Below are positions 21,251-31,420 of a stretch of 34,928 nucleotides of DNA, piece by piece. The notes beneath the pieces are model-generated. The model was not told the DNA's origin. It made no database searches and worked only from the letters and a program-made list of their open reading frames with translations. Numbering within the stretch: position 1 is the stretch's first letter; each line of letters starts with the position of its first letter. The DNA lies in contig MNCI01030854.1 in NCBI GenBank assembly GCA_015680685.1, positions 31,828 to 66,755 of the forward strand. Direction: 5' to 3'. A program made the position numbers and the translations under genes. The DNA comes from Gnetum montanum. Lineage: Eukaryota; Streptophyta; Gnetopsida; Gnetales; Gnetaceae.

Positions 21251-22783
21251 CCATTCAGTCATGGGGGAGATGGCCACCTATGCTAAACATTAGGGACCCT
21301 CAATCCTTTTACAAGTTTATTTTTGGACACATTTTTATTTTACAAGTTTTTGTTTTACAATTTTCTTTAACTTTTCTTATTTTTTTTTGTGTTTATGTGT
21401 GTTTTATCCATCCTGTAAGTTTTTCACCCAAAAAGTGTTCTTCATGATGGTATGAACTATTTTTCTATTTGATTACTAATGTTTGGGTTTTACCTTTAAA
21501 TTATGATGTTGATACTAAGGTATGTTTCTTTTGATATGACAAGCAATGAGTCCACTTTATCCATTCATCCACAAATTCTATGGTCTCTTTTGGCTTGGAA
21601 CTGTACAGTCCCTTTCTAAATAAGAACATCAACGAATCGGTGACTTGGCATATCTCAAACTAAGGAAGGACTCAAGGATTGAAAAGGGTGTGACTTCAAG
21701 GGAACTTGATGCATTTGTGTTGGCCATTCTCTTGGGTGCTTGGATGTTTTCTTCTTGTGTTTTCTTACCGTTCTAATGTTACTAAATTATCAGGAAGCTG
21801 ACTCAATAAAAATAAAAAATTCTTTACATGGTGTGGTTCTCAAGCATAAAAACATAAAATAAAATAAAATAAAAAGAAAAAAAGTGAGAATTCAAAGCAC
21901 ACCCCTTTGACAAAATAATCTCTTGGGCTACAAGCATTGGTTATTGAACAAAAATAAAAAAGTTCCCTCTAACAAAGGCCCTTCTCGCTTCCCATTCTCT
22001 CCTCATTTGTTTCATTGGAATGGTGCTGGCTCTTGGGGAAGGCATTCTTTTTATTCAAGTGGATGGATTGGCCGAATGCATTGATGCGAGGTCACTAGAT
22101 GTGGTTGGTTTGAGGCTAGAGTTGGGATGCGATTTGCCAAGTCACATTAATCATTAAATCCACAAGGGGCTGTACACCACCTTGCTCTTGAGATTCCATT
22201 CCATTCTCTTCTCTCCCTCCTTCTCTCCATTATTCACCTCATTGTCGATTGTATCATTAATGTATATTTTGGTAGATGCATTGTTTTCTTTTTGGTAAAT
22301 TCTTATGGTTAAGACTTTAACTCTTGTTCCAAAGGACATTCCTAGAGCCTATAGACTCTTTGAATGTGGGTTTGCCAAGGCATTAAGGGCATGAGTCTAC
22401 TTTGGGGAGGACCCACTAGCACTCCTACTTGGCGCATCCATTAATTTCTTTCCCTTAACATTTTGCAATTAATTTTTTTTTGTTCATTTCCATCTTAACA
22501 TCTACTTCATTGATGTCCTAGTTGTCTCTTTTTCTCCATCTTTCTTGTTCTTTTTGTTTTTCCATTCTCTGGCTACTAAAGGTTCACGATTAGTCATGGG
22601 GGTACGGGGCCCAATTTTTTCAATTTTCTAGCCCCTACACCTTCGGTAGTCATCATTAATACATCTCCATATTCGCAATCAGCCATATCACAACCCAACC
22701 AATGGACCTTTCATTACAGCAAGGTATCAACTACGTTGAAATTCATTTACCCTTACTAATAAAAGACTGTGTTGTGTGTGTAG
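21251..22783 (+). other. Element B 3' noncoding region
   Basis: T-rich after pol (21310-21400), with no gene seen. It keeps the conserved blocks at 21685-21702 (GGGTGTGACTTCAAGGG) and 22384-22421 (TTTGGGGAGGACCCACTAGC). Tract-like motifs lie at 21256-21270 and 22592-22604. No TATA box is evident at the place where A and C carry one. A weak donor (AAAG|GTTCAC at 22581/22582), TTACTAAT at 22753-22760 and TAG at 22781-22783 line up with the leader intron of A. Confidence 0.6.
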
Positions 22784-23117
22784 ATGGCGATCATGCAACA
22801 ATGAACCAAATCTAGAGGGACCACTTGGAATGGAGCGATGCTAAAGCAGCTATGCAAGGAGCAAGATTGATGGCGTGTTTACGAATGGACAACAAAAGGT
22901 GCAATCTTGGCATTGGCAGCAACAAAAATTTCTCTCTCTTTCTCTTTCTCTTTCTCAGCTGTCAAATGAGGCCTGATGTCAATGTAATAAGGTGTTTACT
23001 CTTATTGTCATGAACACCAGTTTTGTTGTGTCTTGTAATGATGATCCAATCACATGTCATCCCATTAGTTCCATTTGAGCTAATATTCCCATACCTTTCC
23101 GATATTATTGTAAGGAA
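22784..23117 (+). pseudogene. Remnant of the 3' gene in element B
   Basis: The ATG at 22784 (ATGGCG) sits directly after an acceptor-like TGTGTGTAG, as in C (GCAG|ATGGCC). A stop follows after a few codons, and only about 330 bases separate it from the polypurine tract, against about 2.7 kb in A. The coiled-coil and LPCPW parts are missing, so most of the gene has been deleted. An open frame at 22825-23013 does not resemble the A or C product. Confidence 0.4.
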
Positions 23118-23138
23118 CTTGAGGATGAGTTTTCATTT

Positions 23139-23151
23139 AGTCATGGGGGTA
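23139..23151 (+). other. Element B polypurine tract
   Basis: AGTCATGGGGGTA directly before TGATGGGACG. The identical 13-mer occurs 547 bases upstream at 22592-22604. Confidence 0.85.
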
Positions 23152-23971
23152 TGATGGGACGTGATATCGCATGGGCTGTGATATCGCGGTAGTCATGATA
23201 TTGCATCCCACGTGATATCGCGTATGCGATATCGCATCATCCCCTACGATATCACATACGTGATATCGCGGTGCGCTGTCATATCTATAAATAAGAGGTG
23301 GCTCTCCTTTGTTTCCCATTCTAGGCCTAGATCGTAGTGAAACTTTGGCAATTTTTCCACTCCAAAGATAGATTAATTTCCATGTACCTGCAGTAGGAAC
23401 TCTAGAGTGAATGAATCTTTATTCAAGCAAACATTATGCTTGAACACAAGTGCACGGAATAGGCTAATTAGGATTTTATTTATTGTCATTTATTATTCAT
23501 TATTTACATGCTTTATTAGTTATTAAATCTCTCTCAACCCTTCTCTCCTAGTTAAGTGCCTCAGTATGACCACTTCGAGCACATGTGTTACGCTTGGTGA
23601 TCCCAACAACGATTAGCATTTGGTAACCAAGGTTGCATCGGTTCAGGGTGTGAACGGTAAGTGGGAATGAATGCTAACGCTAGGTTAATTTAGACTTAGT
23701 TAGTTAGTTAGTTAGAGTTAGTAATTAGTCTCTTCACCCTTCAACTCAATAGCATAGAAGACAAAAACATAAAAAGACATAAAAATCATATACCTCAGAC
23801 TTACTTCACCATACACCATGACAACTACAAGTAAGTCTAGGAAGACAATGAATAATTAACCTTAAGTGTTCCATGAGGCGTGTAGGCACTTACTCTATGA
23901 AATTTGACTGGATCACGCATGCTACGCTCGTTTTCGTATGGTTGAGTGTAGGGGTATCTCACCACTCATTA
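23152..23971 (+). repeat. Element B 3' LTR (820 bp)
   Basis: Upstream of TATAAATA (23286-23293) are seven GATATCGC-type motifs between about 23162 and 23271. Compared with the 5' LTR it lacks about 44 bases near 23450, including the AATAAA signal. The right end is CACTCATTA, then the TSD GAACC. Confidence 0.9.
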
Positions 23972-23976
23972 GAACC

Positions 23977-24186
23977 TTATCACCTAGTTGAATTGTTACT
24001 TTTTGTATTTTGAGGGCATGAAGTTGCTTGTTGAATGCCTTGTGCATCTTATTCAAAGATAGGACCACTAATTGATTTTCATCTAGCACATTCAAGTTGA
24101 TCACTCTTTCTTTTTATGTTATACTTAGGTCAAGATCTAAATCATAGGCTATTGAGAGTGTATGGAGCTTAGATAGGATTGGTAGT
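23977..24186 (-). pseudogene. Element A integrase, middle piece between B and C
   Basis: On the minus strand, after the C insertion: PILSKLHTLSIA, then VLDENQLVVLSLNKMHKAF and IQLGDKV, up to the B insertion point. The order and residues match the B integrase (PIQNEFYILSMA, ENRLVALSLNELHKA, QPGDKAL). The last five bases (GTAGT, 24182-24186) are the left target duplication of C. Confidence 0.85.
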
Positions 24187-24969
24187 TGATGAGTGGCGAG
24201 GTACCCCTACACTCAACCATACGAATACAAGAGTTACATACGTGATCCGATCAAATTCCATAGATAGACTAGTTGTGGCATCTAGACAATTATTCTTAGG
24301 TTGTAGTTCGCTTTCTTCCCACCTAGACTAGTACTAACTTTATCACGTATGGTTTAGTCTAGACTAAGGTGTATGATGTGGTTTCTAATCTAATGCTACT
24401 CCTAAAGGCAATGGAAAGTAATATTGACTAATCTAAGTGAGAAAGGGTGAGAAAGAATCTAGCTATCCTAAGTGTGATGAGCATCCATTCCTTGACTATC
24501 CATACACATCTTGGACTTCGTGCATGACTACTACTAGGATTACCAAGCGCAGATCCTAGGTATGCTACTAGGTTATCAAGTAGTTACACTTAAATGCTTG
24601 TAATCAAGTCATACTCATTCCGCATTTAATAGGAGTTTAAGGGTGAGAGATATTAACTAGGAAAGTAGTAAATAACAATTAATTAAATAATTTAGCTAAG
24701 TAAATGCTGCAATGATGAAGTAATCTTGATCTTTATTTTTGGTCATGCATGTTTCCAAGTACGTCACACTCGAATAAGAATGTTATAAAATTACAATCAC
24801 CACACTATGGGCATACACTAAGAGGAAAAGGATTAAGAGAGAGAAATTAAACACTTAAACTAAGAACTACTTATCTCTAATTGATCTATCTACCTCTTAT
24901 TTATAGATGAGGAGACAAGTTGCGATATCACGTATGCGATATCGTGGTGGACCAAATGATGACTCATCA
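24187..24969 (-). repeat. Element C 3' LTR (783 bp)
   Basis: Plus-strand edges are TGATGAGTGG and GACTCATCA. The minus-strand TATAAATA is at 24905-24898, with two GATATCG-type motifs just upstream (24922-24947). Confidence 0.9.
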
Positions 24970-24982
24970 TACCCCCACAACT
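24970..24982 (-). other. Element C polypurine tract
   Basis: The minus strand reads AGTTGTGGGGGTA next to the LTR. The core GTTGTGGGGG recurs inside the element near 26838-26847. Confidence 0.85.
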
Positions 24983-25248
24983 GAATGAAAACTCATCCTC
25001 AAGTTATAGTGATTACACAATGGATAGGTATGGGATTATTGGATGGTGAAAATGGGTTTATGCCGCAGTGTGGAATGAAAACAAAATTAAGACACAACAT
25101 AAAGAATGCACTACAACTACAAAATCGGTGGAACTCATGTAGTTCTTGGTAGTGGTGGCTCCTCCATTGGTGCTTTCCCTTTGTCTTGTACTCTAGGTTT
25201 TTAGACTTGATGGCATTGGAGTATGGCTTGGAGCTTCTCCTCTTAAAT

Positions 25249-26546
25249 CTAGGGATCTTGTGCCATCCATGCTAATGTTTTGATGTTTGATGGATTTGGC
25301 ACCTCCCATGGGCAAGGTAGTTGTGAAAACATTTGATTTTCCTTGACATACCATGCTGCAAATACATGTTGTTCCTCTTCATAGGCTCTAGCTTTTATCT
25401 TTGTATTCTTGGAAATCCACAATCCATTGAGCCAAATCTGCTGCAACACCTTTTTGGCCTTAGTAGCTTGCCTTTACCACCTCAAGTTCAAAATTTAAAA
25501 TCTCCAGTTGTTGCAATACCTTCTTGTGTTTTGCAAATTCTATTTCGTATTTGATGTTCGGGCACCCTGCTTTTAACATGGCAAGGTTGGCATACTGCAG
25601 GTTTGCCAACTCCATGTATTCTGTAAGATCTTGGATCTACAGGTCCTAGTTATTAACTTCTGCCTGGTGGACAAAGGAATATGTGTCCAATATGGCCTGC
25701 TAGTCAGTGTGTTGTGCACTGATAGCATTGATGTGGGCCTTGGCCATATGGATCTCCTTCTCAAGGATATGTTTGTACATCCCCACCTAGTCCCAAAAGT
25801 TCTCCTTTAGATTTTCATGTCATTTAGCCTCATTTTTCCATGTGCTTATTTTGATAGCTATCTTTTGATGAATAACACGTACCTCCTCCATTGAGAGGGT
25901 TCGATTCTCCCTGGCTAAATGGCTCATGTCCTGGTTGACCCAGATGAATTTTTCTTGCAACTAATGAAAGTGTTCCTCGAGAACATTCTTTTGCTTCTCC
26001 ATAGCGGTCAATTCAAGGTTTTCAACAACAAGCTACTTGTTCTCTTCTTGTAAGGCCTTGAGTGCCTTGATATGTGCATGAGTTTGTGCCTATGTTGCAG
26101 CGGCATCCCAAACAGCCTTCTCTTTTTCTTCAGCCACCCTTTTATTCTTCGTTAGAAGCTTGATGAGTTGCTTAGTTTTAAAATGGTTCAGCTGGCTTGC
26201 AGGAACAAACTGCAAAGGGTCCTACTATGCTACTTGTAGGGCCACGAGCTTTTCTTGCTAAAGATTCAAAGTTTAATTCCACAATCACTGTAACGAATGT
26301 GGACCTTTCGTGGATAACTTGAACACAATCTTAGGGCAACGTGAGATGTTGTCCCTATCTAGGCACTGCAACAGCTCCTCCTTCTGCCTACCTAGACTAT
26401 ATAGTAGTAGGGGATTCTTAGTGAATGCTAAATGATTGTTCCTCCTACTCTGTATGTTGTCCGGTAGGATCTTGGCTTCCTTCTCTTCAAGGTCGTTTAC
26501 TTCCACCTTGAGCAGGACCTTCTCGTTGTCCACATTTCAAGGCCAT
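25249..26546 (-). pseudogene. Element C 3' gene: coiled-coil protein
   Basis: The ATG at 26546 (ATGGCC) directly follows a GCAG acceptor. A frameshift soon leads into DNEKVLLKVEVNDLEEKE. Most of the roughly 430 codons read as a coiled coil: HIKALKALQEEN near 26070, ISTWKNEAK near 25850, MELANLQYANLAMLKAGCP near 25570. The end holds SQLPCPWEVPN (near 25300) and WMAQDP, with a stop at 25249. WKNEA, YANLAML and LPCPW are shared in order with the A gene, so they are the same family. C lacks the globular N-terminal part of A. No membrane segment seen. Stops and shifts throughout. Function unknown. Confidence 0.6.
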
Positions 26547-26613
26547 CTGCAATCACATGGGGTCAAGCATTAGTAAGGTTGTTTTTGAAGTTAAGTTATA
26601 CCTTACTGCTTAC
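26547..26613 (-). other. Candidate 3' splice region before the C 3' gene
   Basis: The minus strand shows TTACTAAT (26576-26569), then about 22 bases, then TTGCAG directly before ATGGCC. A strong-looking donor, TTAAG|GTAAGC, lies only 67 bases upstream (26614/26613), which is short for a plant intron. At the place matching the A donor, C reads GGAGTGTTCAGC, without a good donor. Confidence 0.35.
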
Positions 26614-28530
26614 CTTAACTAATTTTATTCATTTTATCTTCATGTGATGTTTCCCGAATGATTGTAATAGTGAGTCCTGTTACTTAGGTGGTTTTCCAAT
26701 TTTAGTTTCTAGGTGTTCCTAGGGATGAAATGATTTTCAGCACAATTATTCTATTATTATAATTAATTACCCTTAATGATGTCCTTTGGGTGATGATAAA
26801 TTCCAAAAAAGTTAGCTGCTATTCGACATGTGCCCCTCCCCCACAACTAAGCTGAACACTCCGAGTTCAAGTAAGTTCAAACGGAATGAAAATTGGAGTA
26901 CCAACGAGTGAGTTGTGGATATGAAAGCAAGGGTCACCCAATCGCAAGTCATAGAGAAAAAACTCAAAAACTCCCACGTGTGAAGTGTGAAAATGAGGTT
27001 AAGTGTTGTAGGGGGGCATCCCTTTTTATAGCTGGATGGGATGCGATATCGTGTACAATACATCGCATACGCGATATCACAGCCCTAGTGATGTTTAGGC
27101 TTGAGGGAAGATATCAAATTTTTAAAGTTTTTTTGCAATTAAAAGTGAAAATCAAGGACATGTGACACATGTTAAAAGGTTCATGGGTAAATTAATTTGT
27201 TTTGAAGACATGAATAATTATGTATGGTGTAATTGTTTAATAAAACCTCGGGTGGTAGAGAAAAGGTTATGTTATGGTACATAGGAACATTATTATTTAG
27301 ACAGAGTAATAAGGGGAAGAAAATTGTTGAAAAATATGCTGAGGGTAATAAATGATGTGTGGAAGGTGGATCATGAGTGAAAATTATAAGAGATTACACA
27401 AGTGGATCCTCCCCAAAGCAGGTTCCAATGTATATTGCCCTTGTGTAACCACACTTAAAAGTGTGCATGGGCACTAAAAGGGTTAAGTGTAATTCGCACT
27501 GATTCCACAAAACACACACATGTAAATATCACCGGAATGAGGTAGGAATTCTACACTATACAAAACATGAGCAACAATTACATGAATAGTGAGGTGAGAC
27601 GAACTACAGAAGGGATTATATAGATTGGGACATGAGGTAACTAACCTAGGGCACAGTGAATCCTGCATGTAAAGCATGATTAAGGTGTTATTAGCCCATT
27701 GTTCCAAGATCAGGACCAAGTCCATTCCTCTGACCAGTGACACAGCATTGGTTCATCTCATGATGAGCGACTATGAGAGTACCAAAACAATAAGGCATAC
27801 AATCACTTGGCAGTTTTTTCAAGGGAGGAGTGATTTTTGTTTTGTGACACTTTTTTTTCTACTTTTCTTTTTCTTTTCTTTCTTCTCTCTCTCTCTCTCT
27901 CTCTCTCTTTGAATACCGAATCCAGAGAAGCCGTCAACGTTCAGGCATGGGTGCATGTCTTTCTAGTGGGACCCCCTAGAACAACATTGGATTTTTGAGT
28001 GCCCTTTTGATTACTCTTACTTCCATTTTTTGTTAGATCTACAAGGATCTTAGTACAACCACGTTGCATAATAACTTCCACAGATGTCACCAAAGAGATT
28101 CCGCAAGTCCCCTTGATGTCACACCCTAATCATTTCCCCTTGGTCCATCCTTCTTCATTCTAGGTACAATGAACACAAGATTAATTTTAAGTCTTAAGAA
28201 TGTCAAGAATATCATTGTACCCTCGAACAGAACCTCTTTTTTGTAGAATGGATGAGTGGGTGTAATAGGCTCACTATCGAAATAATTGACCACTTAAGAC
28301 TCGATAACATAGAACACACCTCAACCAATGAGCCACATGTGTTTTTTATTTGTAGATGAGATTACTTATAGAAACGCAAAAAGACAAAAAGATAGAATGA
28401 TAAAATAATAAAAAATAAAAAATTGAAAAATGGAAAACTGGAAAACAAAAAGTTATAAAATTAAAGAAAATAAAAAAGAAGAAGTTATTAATCCTGCTTG
28501 TTATTAGAATGGGGGGTATCCCCCATAACT
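26614..28530 (-). other. Element C 3' noncoding region
   Basis: It aligns piecewise with the A and B noncoding regions: blocks at 27399-27440, 27947-27970 and 28111-28126. A (TC)n microsatellite is at about 27884-27908. At 28515-28530 the minus strand reads AGTTATGGGGGATACC, the junction where pol is missing. No pol motif found. Confidence 0.65.
27023..27079 (-). promoter_or_regulatory. Internal promoter of element C (TATA plus GATATCGC motifs)
   Basis: The minus strand has GATATCGC-type motifs at about 27079-27070 and 27051-27043, then TATAAAAA at 27030-27023, about 480 bases before the 3' gene ATG. The same motif-then-TATA order forms the U3 promoter in the LTRs of B, C and D. Activity is inferred. 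Confidence 0.5.
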
Positions 28531-30488
28531 AAATGGTTGAGCATGACAAGGATTAATAAATGAAAGGTGAGGATCCTTACATGTTGGAAATATTGGGGCC
28601 TGGTCATACTTACCCCATCAGGGTTCACACACCTAATCATCGTAAGCATAGTGGGGAAATTTATACAATGTAGTTCCTGGATAATGAGTTGATCCACTAT
28701 GATATTTGGGACTGTTAAATGGTATGCAAGGATCGGGATGTTGCCCTCCATGCCTGTGTTCATTGGGCCCTGTGGTTGTTAGAGTATTATCTAGTAACCC
28801 TGATGAAGTAACATGAGGCGTTGGGTTCAAAGAGAGGGGTGCACCATAGTGTTGGACTTGTGCTAAGTTGGAAGACGCAATGGCCTTGGAATCGGGTTGT
28901 CCCTTCTTAGGATCATTTCTAAAGAAGGGGCACCTTCGAGGTTGCTGAGGTCTCTCACTATTGTTGGAAACAGCAGCACAAGTAATGTTCAAGGTTTGTT
29001 GCTGTGGTGAAGACACCTTAGGAACAGTTGGTGGCCATGTAGAAGGAGGGAAAAATGAGAATGTTGAAAATTAGCAGAAGTGTAAGGTGCACAAGGTGGT
29101 GGTTGTGTTGAGGACATGCGCTGATAGTATTGTGGAGAATGGTAATGTGGTGAGATAGAGTATGTTGACACAATTGGGGAAACAAGATGTTGAACTAGAT
29201 AAGCGTTTGGATTTGGATGATATGAAGGGTGTCTCTAGTTTAAGGGTGGTTTCCCTCATGACTGGGATTTTTGCCACTGTGATTGAACATAGTATCTCTG
29301 TACGAACTCTAGATGTAACATGTTTCCCCAATGCTCATATAAATGTAACAAGATTGGGCATTGGCCCTTGGGGTGATCGTAAAGGTATATGTTGCATTCA
29401 TATGTTTGATTGGCAGTTGAGCTTTTATTTCCTCCATCCCTTCTTTTCGATTATCTACTGATGTTTCGTCTTATTTCTCATATTGTCAAAAATTTATCTC
29501 TAATAATATCAATATCTTCTCCACACTTTTTATACGTCCATTCCAACATCTTATTGATCTTTGCCTTGACTTCCTCTAATGATTGTTGTTTTGGCAAAGA
29601 TAGTTCTTTCTCCTTGTAATAGGTTGACTTCTCCTTTTTATGATCATGGACCTTTGTTAAGTTGAGATTTTGGTCCTGTTGATGTTTTTCAACACTCTCC
29701 CATCTAGCCATTTCTCTTTCTTTTTTTGCTACCCACTTAATAAGCTATTGGACTTGATGGGTTCATAGTTCATATAGTTTCCCTTTGGCATACACCCCTA
29801 GGGTCTCTCTTGTTTCATTACGTAGTCCATCAATGATATGGTACATTAGCCTTTCCTTGGAGAACCCATGGCCTAGATAGTTGTTTAACAATGCATAATA
29901 TCTTTCTAAGGCCATGTCCAAGGGTTCATGTTGTGCTTGTTTCCACTCTTGGATTTGTTTCCTCAAGGTTGACACTCTTGCGTAGGTTTGATATCTTTCA
30001 TTAAAAAGTTCTACCATTGTTGACTAATGTCATATTGAATATGGTTTTAACGATCTATACCATACCTTTTCTTGGCCAAAAAGTATCATAGGAAAGACCT
30101 TAAGTTTTTGCCAACCATTATCAATGTTGTTCCATGCGTAGGCATTGTAGAAGGCTAGTAAATTTTGTTACGGATCTAAGTCCTAGCCTCCTGAGAAAGT
30201 AAGAAAGTTTTTTAAATCGAGATTAGGTAGACGGCTCTCTTTACAATGCCTACGAGAGATTCAAACAACCTCTTGTATTTATGTTAAGCTTGTAGTGGCT
30301 AGTAGGGGTTGATCGTCATCAGGTAAGTTATGCTTTTGTGCATTGGGATGACGTTGCTTTTGTTCATGTTTATAAGAAATCCCCACCTTGGGTTGCGTAC
30401 TCCAATCTTCATTGTCATATAGTTCATTGGTTCTCCAATGAACTTCCTCACTAGATGTGGAATTATTATAATTTTGTAGGAGAGGCAT
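28531..30488 (-). pseudogene. Element C gag
   Basis: Minus strand from the ATG at 30488 (MPLLQNYNNSTSSEE). The N-terminus is short and lacks the H/S/R-rich tract of B and D. The capsid-like part follows: NGWQKLKVFPM, TLRKQIQEWKQAQHEPLDMA, LNNYLGHGF, IIDGLRNETRETLG (near 29780-30010). After a charged stretch at 29711-29478 comes CNIYLYDHPKGQCPILLHL near 29380-29340, the same Cys/His motif as in B. The rest is P/Q-rich (SSTQPPPCAPYT; SERPQQPRRCPFF). Frame-shifted and with stops. It ends where pol should begin. Confidence 0.75.
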
Positions 30489-30613
30489 GGTAGTGAAATT
30501 GTGTGTGAATTTATATGTAACTCTTTATAATTATTTCTTCTTCCTAAGAGATATATCGTTAATTCCTATACAATGACCTTGTATGATATACCTAATCTAG
30601 ATAACTAGCACCG

Positions 30614-30631
30614 TCCCCGAAAATGGTGCTA
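30614..30631 (-). other. Element C primer binding site (degenerate Asp type)
   Basis: The minus strand reads TAGCACCATTTTCGGGGA one base after the LTR. It matches the Asp-type site at 13 of 18 bases, and the differences are transitions or G-to-T changes. Confidence 0.7.
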
Positions 30632-30632
30632 A

Positions 30633-31415
30633 TGATGAGTGGCGAGGTACCCCTACAGTTAACCATACGAATACAAGCGTTACACACACAATCTGGTCAA
30701 ACTCTATAGATGGACTAGTTGTGGCATCTAGACAGTTAGCCTTAGGTCACAATTCGTTGTCTTCCCACCTAGACTAGTAGTAGCTTTTTCATGTATGGTG
30801 TAGTCCAGAGTGATGTGTATGATGTGGTTTCTAACCTAATGCTACTCCTGAAGGCAATGGAAAGTAATATTGACTAATCTAAGAGAGAAAGGGTGAGAGA
30901 GAATCTAGCTAGCCCAAGTGCGATGAACATCCATTCCTTGACTATCCATACACATCTTGGACTTTGTGCATGACTACTATTGGGATCAGCAAGCACAGAT
31001 GCTAGTTACGCTACTGGGTTACCAAGTAGTCACACTTAAATGCTCATAATTAAATCATACTCATTTCGCATTTAATAGGAGTTTAAGGGTGAGAGATATT
31101 AACTAGGAAAGCAGTAAATAAAAATTAATTAAATAATTAAGCTCAGTGAATGCTGCAATGATGAAGTAATCTTTATCTTTATTTTCGGTCATGTGTGTGT
31201 CCAAGTACATCACACTCGAATAAGGATGTTGTACAATTACAATCACCACACTGTGAGCACATACTGAGAGGAAAAGGATTGAGAGAGAGAAATTAAACAC
31301 ATAAACTAAGAACTACTTACCTCTAACTGATCTATCTACCTCTTATTTATAGATAAGGAGATAGGCTATGATATCGCGTACGCGATACCATGGTGGGCCA
31401 AATGACGACTCATCA
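30633..31415 (-). repeat. Element C 5' LTR (783 bp)
   Basis: Same length as its partner LTR. The minus-strand TATAAATA is at 31351-31344, with GATATCGCG and a decayed copy upstream. The right edge CATCA is followed by the TSD GTAGT (31416-31420). Confidence 0.9.
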
Positions 31416-31420
31416 GTAGT

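Larger units (their letters stand above)
5391..23971 (+). mobile_element. Element B: Athila-like Ty3/gypsy retrotransposon, interrupted by E
   Basis: A complete element 18,581 bases long, of which 9,090 are element E plus its duplicated target site, leaving about 9.5 kb original. It is flanked by GAACC at 5386-5390 and 23972-23976. LTR edges are TGATGGGACG and CACTCATCA (CACTCATTA at the right). Order: LTR, Asp-tRNA-type primer site, gag, protease, RT, RNase H, integrase, 3' noncoding region, remnant of the 3' gene, polypurine tract, LTR. It lies opposite to A, inside the A integrase. Many stops and shifts make it non-functional. The Athila assignment rests on pol motif order, lack of a chromodomain and the primer type. 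Confidence 0.9.
24187..31415 (-). mobile_element. Element C: pol-less Athila-related retrotransposon with gag and 3' gene
   Basis: 7,229 bases on the minus strand, flanked by GTAGT at 24182-24186 and 31416-31420. Both LTRs are 783 bases. Sense order: LTR, degenerate Asp-type primer site, gag, 3' noncoding region, internal TATA promoter, 3' coiled-coil gene, polypurine tract, LTR. No protease, RT, RNase H or integrase is seen. It is a non-autonomous form that kept both the structural gene and the 3' gene. The LTRs have diverged a lot (19 of the first 120 bases by hand alignment), so the insertion is old. Confidence 0.88.

Noticed and set aside
27676-27912. Reading frame ending in a Ser/Leu run
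   Set aside because: The end is a (TC)n microsatellite and the frame is antisense to element C.
28510-28525. GGGGGG/CCCCC inverted repeat as a terminator hairpin
   Set aside because: A bacterial-type terminator makes no sense here. It arises at the pol-deletion junction next to a purine-rich motif.
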